A stretch of 45,342 nt of DNA from Bacteroidota bacterium (GTDB lineage: Bacteria > Bacteroidota > Bacteroidia > Chitinophagales > Chitinophagaceae), in assembly GCA_030706685.1 (NCBI GenBank), contig JAUZOA010000038.1, forward strand, positions 1-45,342, given 5' to 3'. Below, in pieces: positions 17,037 through 25,978 of this stretch (position 1 is its first letter; every line of letters begins with the position of its first letter). A model generated the notes under the pieces. The model had not been told where the DNA came from. It saw only the letters and a list, made by a program, of their open reading frames with translations, and searched no databases. Position numbers and translations under genes: made by a program.

Positions 17037-18158
17037 ATGAAAGTCCTGATGGTAATAAATACTTTGTACAAAGGCGGAAAGGAAAGAAGGATACTGGAAC
17101 TGATCAAAGGATTGAAGAAACACAACGAATCTTTTGATATCTATCTTGTATCCCTCACCAATGTCGTGCATTACCCGTATGTATATGATCTCCCTATCAC
17201 TTTCGAAATTATACACAAAAAGACAGGTCGCAAGGATCCGGGCCTGATATTGAAGCTAAGAAAGATCATTAAAAATTTCAAACCCGATATCATTCACTCA
17301 TGGGATACTACAGCCAGTTGGTACCTGCTCGTTGCTAACTTATTTTACAACAAGCCGATACTTCACGGAATCATCTATGATGCATCCGCCAATTTGAGCC
17401 CGCATAACCGGAAGCTTTATAAAAGTGTAAAACGGTTAACGCCGTTTTCAAAAGTGATCATTTCCAATTCTTATGCCGGTATCAAATCGTATAATTCGCC
17501 TCCGCACAAATCCGTTTGTGTTCACAATGGTATTGATTTTAACCGCTTCAAAAACCTGCCCCCACCAGAGAAAGTAGAACTCGAATTGCTGGGCGAGCGG
17601 AAAGGCAGCAAATTTATTGTCGCCATGGTAGCGCTCATTGAAATAAGAAAAGATCATGATAGCCTGCTGGAAGCAGCGATCAGGTTGTGCAGCAGGGATA
17701 AGGATTTCATTTTCTTGCTGATCGGCCATGGTACACTGATGGAGGAGAAAAAAGCAAAGGTTCCGGCCGAACTCCTGGATAAACAAATACGTTTCCTGGG
17801 CAGCCGGCAGGATATCGAAGCCATTTTACAAATCGCCGATACAGGCGCATTGCTTACGAACTCGGATAACCATGGTGAAGGCATATCCAATTCAATCGTA
17901 GAATATATGGCATCCGGCAAACCGGTTATCGCTACACGTGGCGGAGGTACTGATGAAATAGTAATTGATGGAGTGAATGGCTACCTGGTGGATCCCAAAA
18001 ATGCAGACCAGGTGGTTGAAAAGATTGAAATTTTAAAGCAAAACCCCGGTCTCAAAGAAACAATGGGCAAGAATGCTTACAACTGGGTATACGAGGAGTT
18101 CAATATTGAAAAAATGACTGATTCGTTTATCGGCTTATACCATAAATATTCTAAGTGA
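17037..18158 (+). CDS. Glycosyltransferase family 4 (first of four)
   Basis: The 373-residue protein is a retaining GT-B glycosyltransferase. The N-terminal half shows MVINTLYKGGKERRILELIKG and HSWDTTASW, and the C-terminal GT1/GT4 domain shows VCVHNGIDFNRF, KFIVAMVALIEIRKDHDSLLEA and the donor-binding E-x7-E region GEGISNSIVEYMASGKPVIATRGGG. It is cytoplasmic or membrane-peripheral and should add one sugar to the lipid-linked unit. Donor specificity is unknown. It sits between the polymerase gene and the AsnB-like gene, with 108 noncoding bases following. Confidence 0.92.
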   Translation: MKVLMVINTLYKGGKERRILELIKGLKKHNESFDIYLVSLTNVVHYPYVYDLPITFEIIHKKTGRKDPGLILKLRKIIKNFKPDIIHSWDTTASWYLLVANLFYNKPILHGIIYDASANLSPHNRKLYKSVKRLTPFSKVIISNSYAGIKSYNSPPHKSVCVHNGIDFNRFKNLPPPEKVELELLGERKGSKFIVAMVALIEIRKDHDSLLEAAIRLCSRDKDFIFLLIGHGTLMEEKKAKVPAELLDKQIRFLGSRQDIEAILQIADTGALLTNSDNHGEGISNSIVEYMASGKPVIATRGGGTDEIVIDGVNGYLVDPKNADQVVEKIEILKQNPGLKETMGKNAYNWVYEEFNIEKMTDSFIGLYHKYSK

Positions 18159-18266
18159 ACCATTTATCTTTTTTACTATTTTTCGGATCCTGATAACCTC
18201 CTGGATAACTAATACAACTTCTATGATTTTCAATAAAGTAATTTTTTTACTCAATCTCTTACCATT

Positions 18267-20117
18267 ATGTGCGGAATCTTAGGCTGTATCAATTTTAAGT
18301 ACGTACCCGGATCATTGGATTCGATCAGTCACCGCGGCCCCGACGGAAGCGGAGTAAGGAACATTAACATAAACGGTCATGAGGTGACTCTCGCCCACAG
18401 GCGCCTTTCCATCGTTGATGTGAGTGAGAACGGAGCGCAGCCCATGCCCTCCGGTGATGGTAATTCACTGATCACCTTTAACGGGGAAATCTATAATCAT
18501 GCTACCCTGAAACCCAAAATGAAATTCACCCATTTCAAAGGCCATTCCGACACGGAAACCGTGGTGAATTATTTCAACGAGGTGAATGTAGGAAGTAACC
18601 TGAAGGACCTCAACGGGATTTTTGGTTTTGCTATACTGGACCAAAAAAATAAAAAACTCTACCTCACAAGAGATCGTTTTGGCGTAAAACCCGTGTATTA
18701 TTATTTCAAAAACAATCAACTGGTCTTTTCATCCGAGATACGTCCCTTCAAATATTATATTGACATGACTTTCGACAGGGAGAATGTGGTAGAAGGGCTG
18801 AAAATGCGGTATGTCGGCGCCCCGGATACCATTTTTACCGATATCAAAAAAGTTGAAGCGGGCCAGCTTATCACGTTTGACCTTTCGCAGGAAGAAATAA
18901 AAGTTACAAAAAAATATTATGTGGAGACACCCAGTATGGGTTCGCGGAAACAGGAGGCGGCATCGCTGGTAAAAGAATATGGCGATCTTTTTGAACAGGC
19001 TGTGGAGCGCCAGTTGATGTCGGATGTGGAGATCGGTGTACTGCTGAGCGGCGGAATTGATTCTGCCCTGGTGGCTGCCGTGGCAAAAAACAAATCGGTC
19101 AAACCTCTTAAAACATTCACCGTGGGTTTTAAAGAAGGTTTATTTGAATCCGATGAAATTGAGATGGCCAAAATAACAGCGCAGACACTGAAGCTTGAAA
19201 ATATACATGTGCGTACTGATTTTGTTGATTTCATTGACGACCTGAAGAAAATTATCCGGATTGTTGAAGAACCTATTGCTACCAATTCGATCATACCCAT
19301 GTATTCCCTGTCCAGGCTCACTTCAGAACATGTAAAGGTTGTTTTAAGCGGCCAGGGAGCGGATGAACCCCTGTATGGTTACAGAAAATATAAAGGATTG
19401 ATCTTCCTGAATCGCCTGGAGCAGTATGGCTTTTTAAGAAAGGGACTTAAGTTTACCGGGATGAAGAATTTTAAAAAGGAGGACGTCAGGAGATTCTATG
19501 ACGCGGCTATTGAGAAAGACATGCTTGTTGCTTACAGGAATTATAACAGCATTACTTCCGGCGATGAGCTCAGCAGGCTTTTAAATAAAAACGGGCTGAC
19601 AGATACCGGAACGATCCTGCAGAGAAAAGAAACCCTTTTTAAGGAAAAGTGGATGGAGCGGATACCGTCTGAGCAGGCGATCATCTCCTTCCCCTTTCTT
19701 GATTTGCGCAATTCACTGGCAGATGACCTGTTGATGTATACCGATAAGCTGATGATGCATTTCAGCGTGGAGTGCAGGGTGCCTATACTGGATAATGACC
19801 TGATCGAATTTATCGAATCATTGCATCATTCTTATAAACTGAGTTTTTCAAAAGGAAAAATCATTCATAAGAAATTCGCGGAAGAATACCTTCCTTCGTC
19901 TATTATTCACCGGAAAAAGATCGGTTTTGCCACCCCGGCATCCAAATGGTATGTTACACATAAACAAGTGATCGAAGACATGATTTGTTCGAATAAAGAG
20001 ATGGGAAAGATTTTTAATATAAGTGCGATCAAGGAAGTGCTCAATATGCACCAGCAAAACCAAAACCTCGAAAAGCAGATACTTCTGTTGTTATCTATTT
20101 CCCTGCTCACAGAATGA
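18267..20117 (+). CDS. Asparagine-synthetase-like glutamine amidotransferase
   Basis: The 616-residue protein has the two AsnB domains. The class II glutaminase starts with MCGILGC, Cys2 being the nucleophile after Met removal, with SHRGPDGSG and LAHRRLSIVD following. The synthetase domain has the PP-loop SGGIDS (261-266) and later SGQGADEPLYGY and ECRVPILDN. The length and domains fit AsnB. In polysaccharide loci, homologues such as WbpS and WbmE are associated with turning sugar carboxylates into amides; together with the AlgD-like dehydrogenase downstream, amidation of a uronic acid is a reasonable inference, but a plain asparagine synthetase cannot be excluded. An acetyltransferase gene follows 34 bases later. 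Confidence 0.9.
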   Translation: MCGILGCINFKYVPGSLDSISHRGPDGSGVRNININGHEVTLAHRRLSIVDVSENGAQPMPSGDGNSLITFNGEIYNHATLKPKMKFTHFKGHSDTETVVNYFNEVNVGSNLKDLNGIFGFAILDQKNKKLYLTRDRFGVKPVYYYFKNNQLVFSSEIRPFKYYIDMTFDRENVVEGLKMRYVGAPDTIFTDIKKVEAGQLITFDLSQEEIKVTKKYYVETPSMGSRKQEAASLVKEYGDLFEQAVERQLMSDVEIGVLLSGGIDSALVAAVAKNKSVKPLKTFTVGFKEGLFESDEIEMAKITAQTLKLENIHVRTDFVDFIDDLKKIIRIVEEPIATNSIIPMYSLSRLTSEHVKVVLSGQGADEPLYGYRKYKGLIFLNRLEQYGFLRKGLKFTGMKNFKKEDVRRFYDAAIEKDMLVAYRNYNSITSGDELSRLLNKNGLTDTGTILQRKETLFKEKWMERIPSEQAIISFPFLDLRNSLADDLLMYTDKLMMHFSVECRVPILDNDLIEFIESLHHSYKLSFSKGKIIHKKFAEEYLPSSIIHRKKIGFATPASKWYVTHKQVIEDMICSNKEMGKIFNISAIKEVLNMHQQNQNLEKQILLLLSISLLTE

Positions 20118-20151
20118 TCAGAGTCAACGGCTTTTTAACCAATCAATCATT

Positions 20152-20700
20152 ATGCGCAGGTATAGCAAATTGGATCTGTTCAGGTATGCCGGGAACGCCA
20201 GTTTTAAGAGTTTTCTGAAAACCTTTTTTGAAGAGCCGGGTTATCGTTATATTTTTTTTTACCGGCTGGCCCGGGCCTACAGGAAAATACCTGTGATGGG
20301 AATTATTGCCAGGCTTTTGTTGAGAAGATGCAGTCACAGGTTCGGTATCCAGGTACCATTTGTGACTAATATTGGTGAAGGTCTTTATATAGGGCATTTC
20401 GGTCTGCTCATAATCAATGAAGGAACCGTGATTGGCAGGAATTGCAACCTGGCACCGGGAGTCACGATTGGCCAGGTCAACAGGGGACCCCGCCAGGGTT
20501 GTCCGACCCTTGGAGATTCTGTATGGATAGGGGGTAATGCCATTGTTGTGGGAAAAATTTCAATTGGTGATAATGTGCTGATCGCACCCAACGCCTATGT
20601 GAATTTTGACGTGCCGCCCAATTCCATTGTAATCGGGAACCCGGCCGTTATTAAACCGAGGGAAGATGCTACCGAAGGCTACATCGAGAACAAAATTTAA
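20152..20700 (+). CDS. Hexapeptide-repeat acetyltransferase, CysE-like
   Basis: From the ATG at 20152 the protein is 182 residues; a longer open frame begins inside the preceding gene (20023) but its extra 43 residues overlap the AsnB-like sequence and look like shadow. The C-terminal half is a left-handed beta helix with hexapeptide repeats (IGEGLYIGHFGLLIINEGTVIGRNCNLAPGVTIG, then DSVWIGGNAIVVGKISIGDNVLIAPNA), closest to serine O-acetyltransferases. The N-terminal helical part is short. In this locus it more likely acetylates a sugar of the repeat unit than serine; this is inferred from context only. It should be a cytoplasmic trimer using acetyl-CoA. Confidence 0.88.
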   Translation: MRRYSKLDLFRYAGNASFKSFLKTFFEEPGYRYIFFYRLARAYRKIPVMGIIARLLLRRCSHRFGIQVPFVTNIGEGLYIGHFGLLIINEGTVIGRNCNLAPGVTIGQVNRGPRQGCPTLGDSVWIGGNAIVVGKISIGDNVLIAPNAYVNFDVPPNSIVIGNPAVIKPREDATEGYIENKI

Positions 20701-20781
20701 TCGCCCCGGTGTTTCTCATTAGTTATTTTACGTTTAAACACTTTAATGTCTTAAGTTCACTTATTGGGTTTCTTCATTACA

Positions 20782-20856
20782 GTTAATTACGATTAATTGT
20801 AATTGATTAAAGTTAATTGTTCGCGGCATAGTTGTTGGCAATTCTCGCGAAACAAT
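20782..20856 (+). promoter_or_regulatory. Phased TTAATT repeats and hairpin before the PKD/lyase gene
   Basis: TTAATT occurs at 20783, 20793 and 20813, ten and twenty bases apart, with AATTGATTAA in between, so A/T tracts recur on one face of the helix. Directly after this, ATTGTTCGCG (20816-20825) pairs with CGCGAAACAAT (20846-20856) with one bulged base. The hairpin ends five bases before the ATG at 20862. The 161-base gap is large for this locus, so separate regulation of the lyase gene is plausible. Confidence 0.35.
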
Positions 20857-20861
20857 ATTTT

Positions 20862-22517
20862 ATGAAACCCACGAAAACTATTTTAAGCATTACAGGTATG
20901 CTTGCACTATTCATCAGCGTTGTAGTCATCGCTGGTTGTAAAAAAGACGCTTCAGTTGATAATACCGCTTCAGGTACAGTTTCAGCAGATCGTTATTACT
21001 ATAACAAAGTTCCGGTTGCCAGGGCGGGAGCAGACCAGACCATTGCTCTCCCGGTTGATTCGGCAAAGTTTGATGGTTCCAGCAGCACTGATCCCGACGG
21101 TACGATCAGTTCTTATGCATGGACCAAAGATATAGGCGCAGGCGGAACGATAACTTCGCCGCATACTGCCAGGACTTCTGTAACAGGTCTTTCAGCTGGT
21201 AATTACAGGTTTAAATTGACGGTAACGGACAACAGGGGCGCTATCGCATCTGATACAGTCCATGTTACTGTAACAGGAACAGGAGGTCCGACGTCTCCGG
21301 CAAATCAGCCACCTGTTGTAAATGCCGGCCCTGCACAAACAGTCATTGCACCTGCTTCATCGGCTACATTGAGTGGTTCAGCTACAGATGCCGATGGTAC
21401 GATCGCTTCTTATCTCTGGACAAAAGTTTCAGGAACCGGAGGTACCATCACAAGCCCGAATTCAGCCACAACGACTGTTACGGGTTTATCCGCAGGCTCC
21501 TATGTGTTTAACCTTAAAGCAACAGACAATGGTGGTGCATCCGGCAACCAGGCTGTAACAGTCACGGTAAGCGCGGGTACTCCTCCGCCCAATCAACCTC
21601 CTGTTGTAACTGTAGGAGCGGCCCAGACGATAACATTACCTGTTTCTTCCGTTACATTAACGGGAACAGCTACAGATGCGGATGGAACGATTGCTTCTTA
21701 TTTATGGACAAAAACTTCAGGAGGCGTTGCGGTAATAGCTACTCCGAATGCGGCTTCAACACTGGTGAGTGGCTTAGTCGCCGGTTCATATATGTTTAAC
21801 CTGCAGGTAACTGATAATGGCGGCGCTTCTACTAATAAAACGGTAGCCGTCACAGTAAATGCTGCTACCACAGGCAGCGGTGGTACGAGTGGTTATAATA
21901 CATTGTTGTATTCAAATGGTTATGATAATGCCGCGTCTCTTAACACTAATCAATTAGGCAATGGTTCAATATCAACCACCGTCTTTAAATCCGGCACCGG
22001 ATCATTTAAGAGTCTTGTTACCGCAGGTGAAGGCCAAATCAGCAGCGGTTGGAGATCAGAGCAGCAATATCCTGAAACCTATTCTCAGACCGGTGACGAG
22101 ATCGCAATAGAATACGATGAATTGTTTGAATCCTTACCTAATGTAGGAGGTCTTTCTGTACAGTGGCACGGTAATGTCCAGGGCACAAGCGGTGAAACAT
22201 CTCTCTGGATTAGTGGCGGACAGTTTATGGTTCAAAGAAGTATATGCGGAGGAGCGGGATGTGGTAATATTTACCAGACCGGTAACTTAATGACTATCCA
22301 GACTAACCGCTGGTATCATATGAGATGGGAAATAAAGTTTTCCGCTGGAAGTGATGGATATGAGCGTTTATATATAGATGGCAACCTGTATTATTCTGCA
22401 ACGGGACAAACAAGTGACGGTGGCGGACAATACCTGAAAGTCGGACAGAATCTTTTTGCATCACCCGGCAATAACTCGGTCATGTACCTTGATAACCTTA
22501 ATGTATGGAAGAAATAA
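20862..22517 (+). CDS. Lipoprotein with three PKD-like repeats and a polysaccharide-lyase-like domain
   Basis: Starting at the ATG at 20862 (a TTG ten codons earlier is also open) the product has 551 residues. A lipobox VIAGC makes Cys26 the lipid anchor. Three PKD/REJ-like beta domains follow (about 50-145, 150-240, 245-330), each with the DADGTIASYLWTK-type core. The C-terminal domain (about 345-551) is a beta sandwich with GWRSEQQYP, LSVQWHG and NRWYHMRWEIKFS, resembling heparin-lyase I-like polysaccharide lyases. It is probably displayed at the cell surface and may bind or cut the polymer of this locus. Activity is unproven; a lectin-like role is an alternative. A terminator follows it. 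Confidence 0.82.
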   Translation: MKPTKTILSITGMLALFISVVVIAGCKKDASVDNTASGTVSADRYYYNKVPVARAGADQTIALPVDSAKFDGSSSTDPDGTISSYAWTKDIGAGGTITSPHTARTSVTGLSAGNYRFKLTVTDNRGAIASDTVHVTVTGTGGPTSPANQPPVVNAGPAQTVIAPASSATLSGSATDADGTIASYLWTKVSGTGGTITSPNSATTTVTGLSAGSYVFNLKATDNGGASGNQAVTVTVSAGTPPPNQPPVVTVGAAQTITLPVSSVTLTGTATDADGTIASYLWTKTSGGVAVIATPNAASTLVSGLVAGSYMFNLQVTDNGGASTNKTVAVTVNAATTGSGGTSGYNTLLYSNGYDNAASLNTNQLGNGSISTTVFKSGTGSFKSLVTAGEGQISSGWRSEQQYPETYSQTGDEIAIEYDELFESLPNVGGLSVQWHGNVQGTSGETSLWISGGQFMVQRSICGGAGCGNIYQTGNLMTIQTNRWYHMRWEIKFSAGSDGYERLYIDGNLYYSATGQTSDGGGQYLKVGQNLFASPGNNSVMYLDNLNVWKK

Positions 22518-22574
22518 ATCAGGCCCGGTCATGAACTAAACCGGTTCACGTAGATTTACGATTTTGTAACAAGC

Positions 22575-22620
22575 GCAACCCCGGGGTGTTATAACTCCCG
22601 GGGCTTTGCTTTGTTTGTGT
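22575..22620 (+). terminator. Intrinsic terminator inside the exopolysaccharide locus
   Basis: CCCCGGG (22579-22585) pairs with CCCGGGG (22597-22603); flanking GCAA and TTTGC can extend the stem. T-rich sequence (TTTGCTTTGTTTGTG) follows. It lies about 60 bases after the stop of the PKD/lyase gene and splits the locus in two. Confidence 0.75.
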
Positions 22621-22737
22621 CTTCAGCAAAAGTGCACTATGAGGTTAGTAATAATTATTGCACGATTTACTTGCATCTGCCAGTATTTGTTTGTATTTTT
22701 CGCTCGTATAATTACGACCCTAAGTCAATAACTATTT

Positions 22738-23868
22738 ATGTCCGAACCCAGAGTCGCCTTTCTTATCCACGGCCTTGTCGTGGGGGGAGCTGAAAAGTTC
22801 TTCATCAGCCTGGTCAACCATTTCTACAGGACCGGGCGGGAGCCCTTGGTTATTTTGCTGAGTGACGACAATGCCCTTTTCCCTGAATTGGATCGGGGTG
22901 TAGAAAGCATTATCATTAAGAGGTCGTATAAATATGATCTCAGGGTTGGCAAAAAGATCAAAGCCGTCCTGGAAGAACGTAAAATTGATACGGTCTTTTG
23001 TGTCGGTGTATTTTCTTTCTTTCTTATCAAACTTTATTTCCTGTTCAACAAAAGAACCAAATTCTTTCTCTCCCTGCATTCGACGATCCCTGCCACAACG
23101 AAAGAGCACTTGCTGAATTTCATTTATTTCCGGTCAGTCTCCCGCAGGGACACAGTGATCTTTATCTGTCATGCGCAGAAAGAATACCTGGGAAAAAAGT
23201 ACTTTTTACACCCGAAGAATTCTTTGGTTATCTATAATGGCATCAATACTTCTTACTTTGCCGTAAACGGTAACGGGCTCACCGGGAAAAAGAAATTAAA
23301 AGAGCAATTGAATATACCCTCAGGTGATAAAGTAATTGCCAAAATTGCGAGGATGTTCCCGGAAAAAGGGCATAAGTATGGTATTGATGCGCTGGAAATA
23401 TTGCATAACAAATATAATTGCAAGGCTCACCTGCTTTTTGTCGGCTCAGGCGACGATGAATATGTAAAACAAACGCGGCAATATGCTGCGAAGAGCCCTG
23501 CGGCAGCCTATATACATTTTGTAGAACACCAGCAGGATGTCAGGCCGTATCATCACATATCCGATATCTTCACATTAACGTCCTATACTATTGAAACCTT
23601 CTCATTAGCGGCATTGGAGGCCATGTCCTCAGGAATTCCCTGTTCTTTAACGAATATCGGCGGCGCGGCTGAAATGATATTTGAAAATACAGGAATGCTC
23701 AGCCAATCTAAAAATCCTTCTTCTATTGCGAAAACCTGGTTTGAGTTATTACAAAAGAAGTTTGATCCGCAGGCCTTACATGATTATGTGGCCACCCATT
23801 ACTCATTGGATCAAATGCTCTGTAATTACAAGAAGGCATTATTGCCCGAAACCATCAGCAGTAACTAA
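22738..23868 (+). CDS. Glycosyltransferase family 4 (second of four)
   Basis: The 376-residue protein is a GT-B enzyme. The N-terminal domain starts with VAFLIHGLVVGGAEKFFISLVNHF, the usual glycine-rich acceptor-side loop. The C-terminal half has VIYNGINTSYF, VIAKIARMFPEKGHKYGIDAL and the E-x7-E motif TIETFSLAALEAMSSGIPCSLTNIGG. There is no signal peptide. It follows a 220-base gap holding the internal terminator, so it may be the first gene of a second transcription unit when read-through is poor. Sugar specificity cannot be inferred. A long hairpin lies after its stop. Confidence 0.9.
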   Translation: MSEPRVAFLIHGLVVGGAEKFFISLVNHFYRTGREPLVILLSDDNALFPELDRGVESIIIKRSYKYDLRVGKKIKAVLEERKIDTVFCVGVFSFFLIKLYFLFNKRTKFFLSLHSTIPATTKEHLLNFIYFRSVSRRDTVIFICHAQKEYLGKKYFLHPKNSLVIYNGINTSYFAVNGNGLTGKKKLKEQLNIPSGDKVIAKIARMFPEKGHKYGIDALEILHNKYNCKAHLLFVGSGDDEYVKQTRQYAAKSPAAAYIHFVEHQQDVRPYHHISDIFTLTSYTIETFSLAALEAMSSGIPCSLTNIGGAAEMIFENTGMLSQSKNPSSIAKTWFELLQKKFDPQALHDYVATHYSLDQMLCNYKKALLPETISSN

Positions 23869-23913
23869 AATTATTGTTCGACAGGAACAAACAGATCAAA
23901 ACAGGATATCCAT

Positions 23914-23957
23914 CCTGGCAATCAGTAATTATGAATTAATAATTATTGATTACCAGG
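23914..23957 (+). repeat. Long hairpin between two exopolysaccharide genes
   Basis: CCTGG (23914-23918) plus the 13-base arm 23920-23932 pair with 23939-23951 plus CCAGG (23953-23957), leaving a six-base loop, one G-T position and one opposed mismatch. It lies 45 bases after the glycosyltransferase stop and 32 before the next ATG. No U-tract follows, so an RNA-stability or protein-binding role is more likely than termination. Confidence 0.55.
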
Positions 23958-23989
23958 TGGGCAAAAATTAAGACCACGAACTGTACCTT

Positions 23990-24892
23990 ATGAGTTTTAT
24001 AAAAAAATACTCTGATAAACTTTACCTGAAACAATGGGGTATTGGTTTTGCCAAAGGCAATCCCGCTGATATGATCAGGACGAAGAAGTTTGACCCGGAC
24101 ATTCAATGGTTGCCGTTGGAGGACAAGGCCATCTCCTATGCCGATCCATTTATTTTCAAAGACGCTGACGGCCGTATCAATATACTTTTTGAAAATGTAA
24201 GTACTTATAGTCTCAATGGAAAAATATCCTTACTCGTCTGCAATGACCGCTTTGAACCCATCCTGGAAAAAACAGTATTGGACACGAAGGATCATCTCTC
24301 CTATCCTTTTATCTACAGGGAGAATGGCAAAATGTATGTGTTTCCTGAAAATGCTTTTGGCGGGGCATTGAATAGCTATGAGTTTGACCCTGTCAAAAAA
24401 ACACTCACCGGCAAAAAAAAGATTATCGGGCTGCCATTACTCGACTCAACGATCCTGAAATATGAAGGCAAATACTGGCTTTTTGCCACTATGCTTGGCG
24501 ACACCTTCAACAGCGATCTCCATATTTTTTACAGCGACAACTTACTGGGCCCATATACTGCACATAAAGGCAACCCTGTAAAAAAGCAACTGAACGGGTC
24601 AAGGCCTGCAGGCAATTTTATTGAAGTAGACGGGAACATCTACCGTCCTGCTCAAAACTGCAGTAACTACTATGGTGAATCCATTACGATCAATAAGGTC
24701 AAGATCTTAACGACAGATGAATTTTCAGAAGAAGAATACATGATCATAGAGCCCGGCAAAAATGACGAGTTTAATTATGGCATTCACACGATAAATTTTG
24801 CGGATGATATAATAATCGTTGACGGTCAGAAAAGTTATTTTCAGCCGGTACAGCAATTAGGCAGGAAGCTGAAGAATATTCTTCATCATTAA
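23990..24892 (+). CDS. GINT1 N-terminal-like beta-propeller protein
   Basis: The 300-residue protein has the repeating strand pattern of a five-bladed beta propeller: SYADPFIFKDADGRINILFE, HLSYPFIYRENGKMYVFPE, LLDSTILKYEGKYWLFATM, and GSRPAGNFIEVDGNIYRPAQ. The Asp, Glu and Arg positions in these blades match the domain at the N-terminus of plant glucosamine inositolphosphorylceramide transferases (GINT1_N), which is related in fold to GH43/GH32 clans. In bacteria it is found in surface-polysaccharide loci, with unknown reaction. No membrane segment or signal is visible, so it is cytoplasmic. A role as glycosidase, transferase or binding module is open. The next gene starts 20 bases later. Confidence 0.78.
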   Translation: MSFIKKYSDKLYLKQWGIGFAKGNPADMIRTKKFDPDIQWLPLEDKAISYADPFIFKDADGRINILFENVSTYSLNGKISLLVCNDRFEPILEKTVLDTKDHLSYPFIYRENGKMYVFPENAFGGALNSYEFDPVKKTLTGKKKIIGLPLLDSTILKYEGKYWLFATMLGDTFNSDLHIFYSDNLLGPYTAHKGNPVKKQLNGSRPAGNFIEVDGNIYRPAQNCSNYYGESITINKVKILTTDEFSEEEYMIIEPGKNDEFNYGIHTINFADDIIIVDGQKSYFQPVQQLGRKLKNILHH

Positions 24893-24912
24893 ATTTTATT
24901 AACTACTTATCC

Positions 24913-25977
24913 ATGCACCCATTTGATCAAATATTATTTATCGGCCCGCACCATAAGAATCACCGGGGAGGGATCGGCGCCGTGCTGGAAATTTATTCGA
25001 AGAATATCAGGCCCTTTCATTTTATTCCGACTATGTCCTACAGGAATAAGTTTTATGAGTTTTTCTTTTTTACCGGCTCCCTGCTGAAACTGAACTTTAC
25101 ATTACTGACTAAGAAGAACATCAAACTCATCCATATACATGGCGCAAAAGACGGAAGTGTTGTAAGAAAAGCTATTGTATGTTTTATAGCGAAAAAAATA
25201 TATTCCAAAAAGATCGTTTACCATATTCATTCCGGCACTTATGAAGAGTGCTATAAGGAGAGAAATTCGCTTTATAAATCACTTTGCCGCTTTCTGGTCA
25301 ATAATTCGGAAGCCGTTATTATCCTTTCTGACAAATGGTTTGGCTTTCTCCAAACCAATTTCAGGGTTAAAAAAAGCCTGGTGTTAAAGAATCCGGTTGA
25401 AAAAAGAGTAGATGGAGTTTTACCCAGGAGCAGTTCAGCCTTTACGAATTTTCTTTTCCTGGGCAAAATCGCAGACCATAAAGGAATATTTGACCTCGTA
25501 CAATTGATCAGTGAAGAGCAGGAAAAATTACGGGGAAAATGCAAATTATTCGTTGGCGGCAATGACGAAGTGGAAAGATTAAAAAACATTATCGCGGAAA
25601 AGAATATCGGGGACCTCGTAGAATATATAGGTTGGACCCGGGCAAAACAAAAAGATGAACACTTCAGGGCCTGTGATTATTTTATCCTGCCTACCTATTA
25701 CGAAGGAATGCCGATGACCATACTGGAATCATTCAGTTATGGCAAACCTGTTATTTCAACGCCGGTAGGAAGTATTCCTGAAATCTTAAAGGATAATTAC
25801 AACGGGTTCTTGTTTGAGCCCGGTGATATGGCTGCCCTTAAAAAACTGATCACGAAAGTGATCGAAGATCCTTCCCTCTCCCCGACCCTTTGTAAAAACG
25901 CATTATATAAAGCATCCGGATTTTACCCTGAAGCTATTACAAACGAATTAAAAAATCTTTACGCAGAAATTATTTGA
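24913..25977 (+). CDS. Glycosyltransferase family 4 (third of four)
   Basis: The 354-residue GT-B protein opens with ILFIGPHHKNHRGGIGAVLEIYSK and has HIHGAKDGSVVRKA and YHIHSGTYEE in the acceptor half. The donor half shows FLFLGKIADHKGIFDLVQLI, and YYEGMPMTILESFSYGKPVISTPVGS is the E-x7-E region. It is cytoplasmic and likely to extend the lipid-linked oligosaccharide. Its stop is one base before the ATG of the heparinase-like gene, which shows tight coupling. Substrates are unknown. Confidence 0.92.
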   Translation: MHPFDQILFIGPHHKNHRGGIGAVLEIYSKNIRPFHFIPTMSYRNKFYEFFFFTGSLLKLNFTLLTKKNIKLIHIHGAKDGSVVRKAIVCFIAKKIYSKKIVYHIHSGTYEECYKERNSLYKSLCRFLVNNSEAVIILSDKWFGFLQTNFRVKKSLVLKNPVEKRVDGVLPRSSSAFTNFLFLGKIADHKGIFDLVQLISEEQEKLRGKCKLFVGGNDEVERLKNIIAEKNIGDLVEYIGWTRAKQKDEHFRACDYFILPTYYEGMPMTILESFSYGKPVISTPVGSIPEILKDNYNGFLFEPGDMAALKKLITKVIEDPSLSPTLCKNALYKASGFYPEAITNELKNLYAEII

Positions 25978-25978
25978 T

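Noticed and set aside
20023-20151. Longer N-terminus for the CysE-like acetyltransferase
   Set aside because: The extra 43 codons overlap the AsnB-like gene in another frame and look nothing like an acetyltransferase; the ATG at 20152 follows the AsnB stop.
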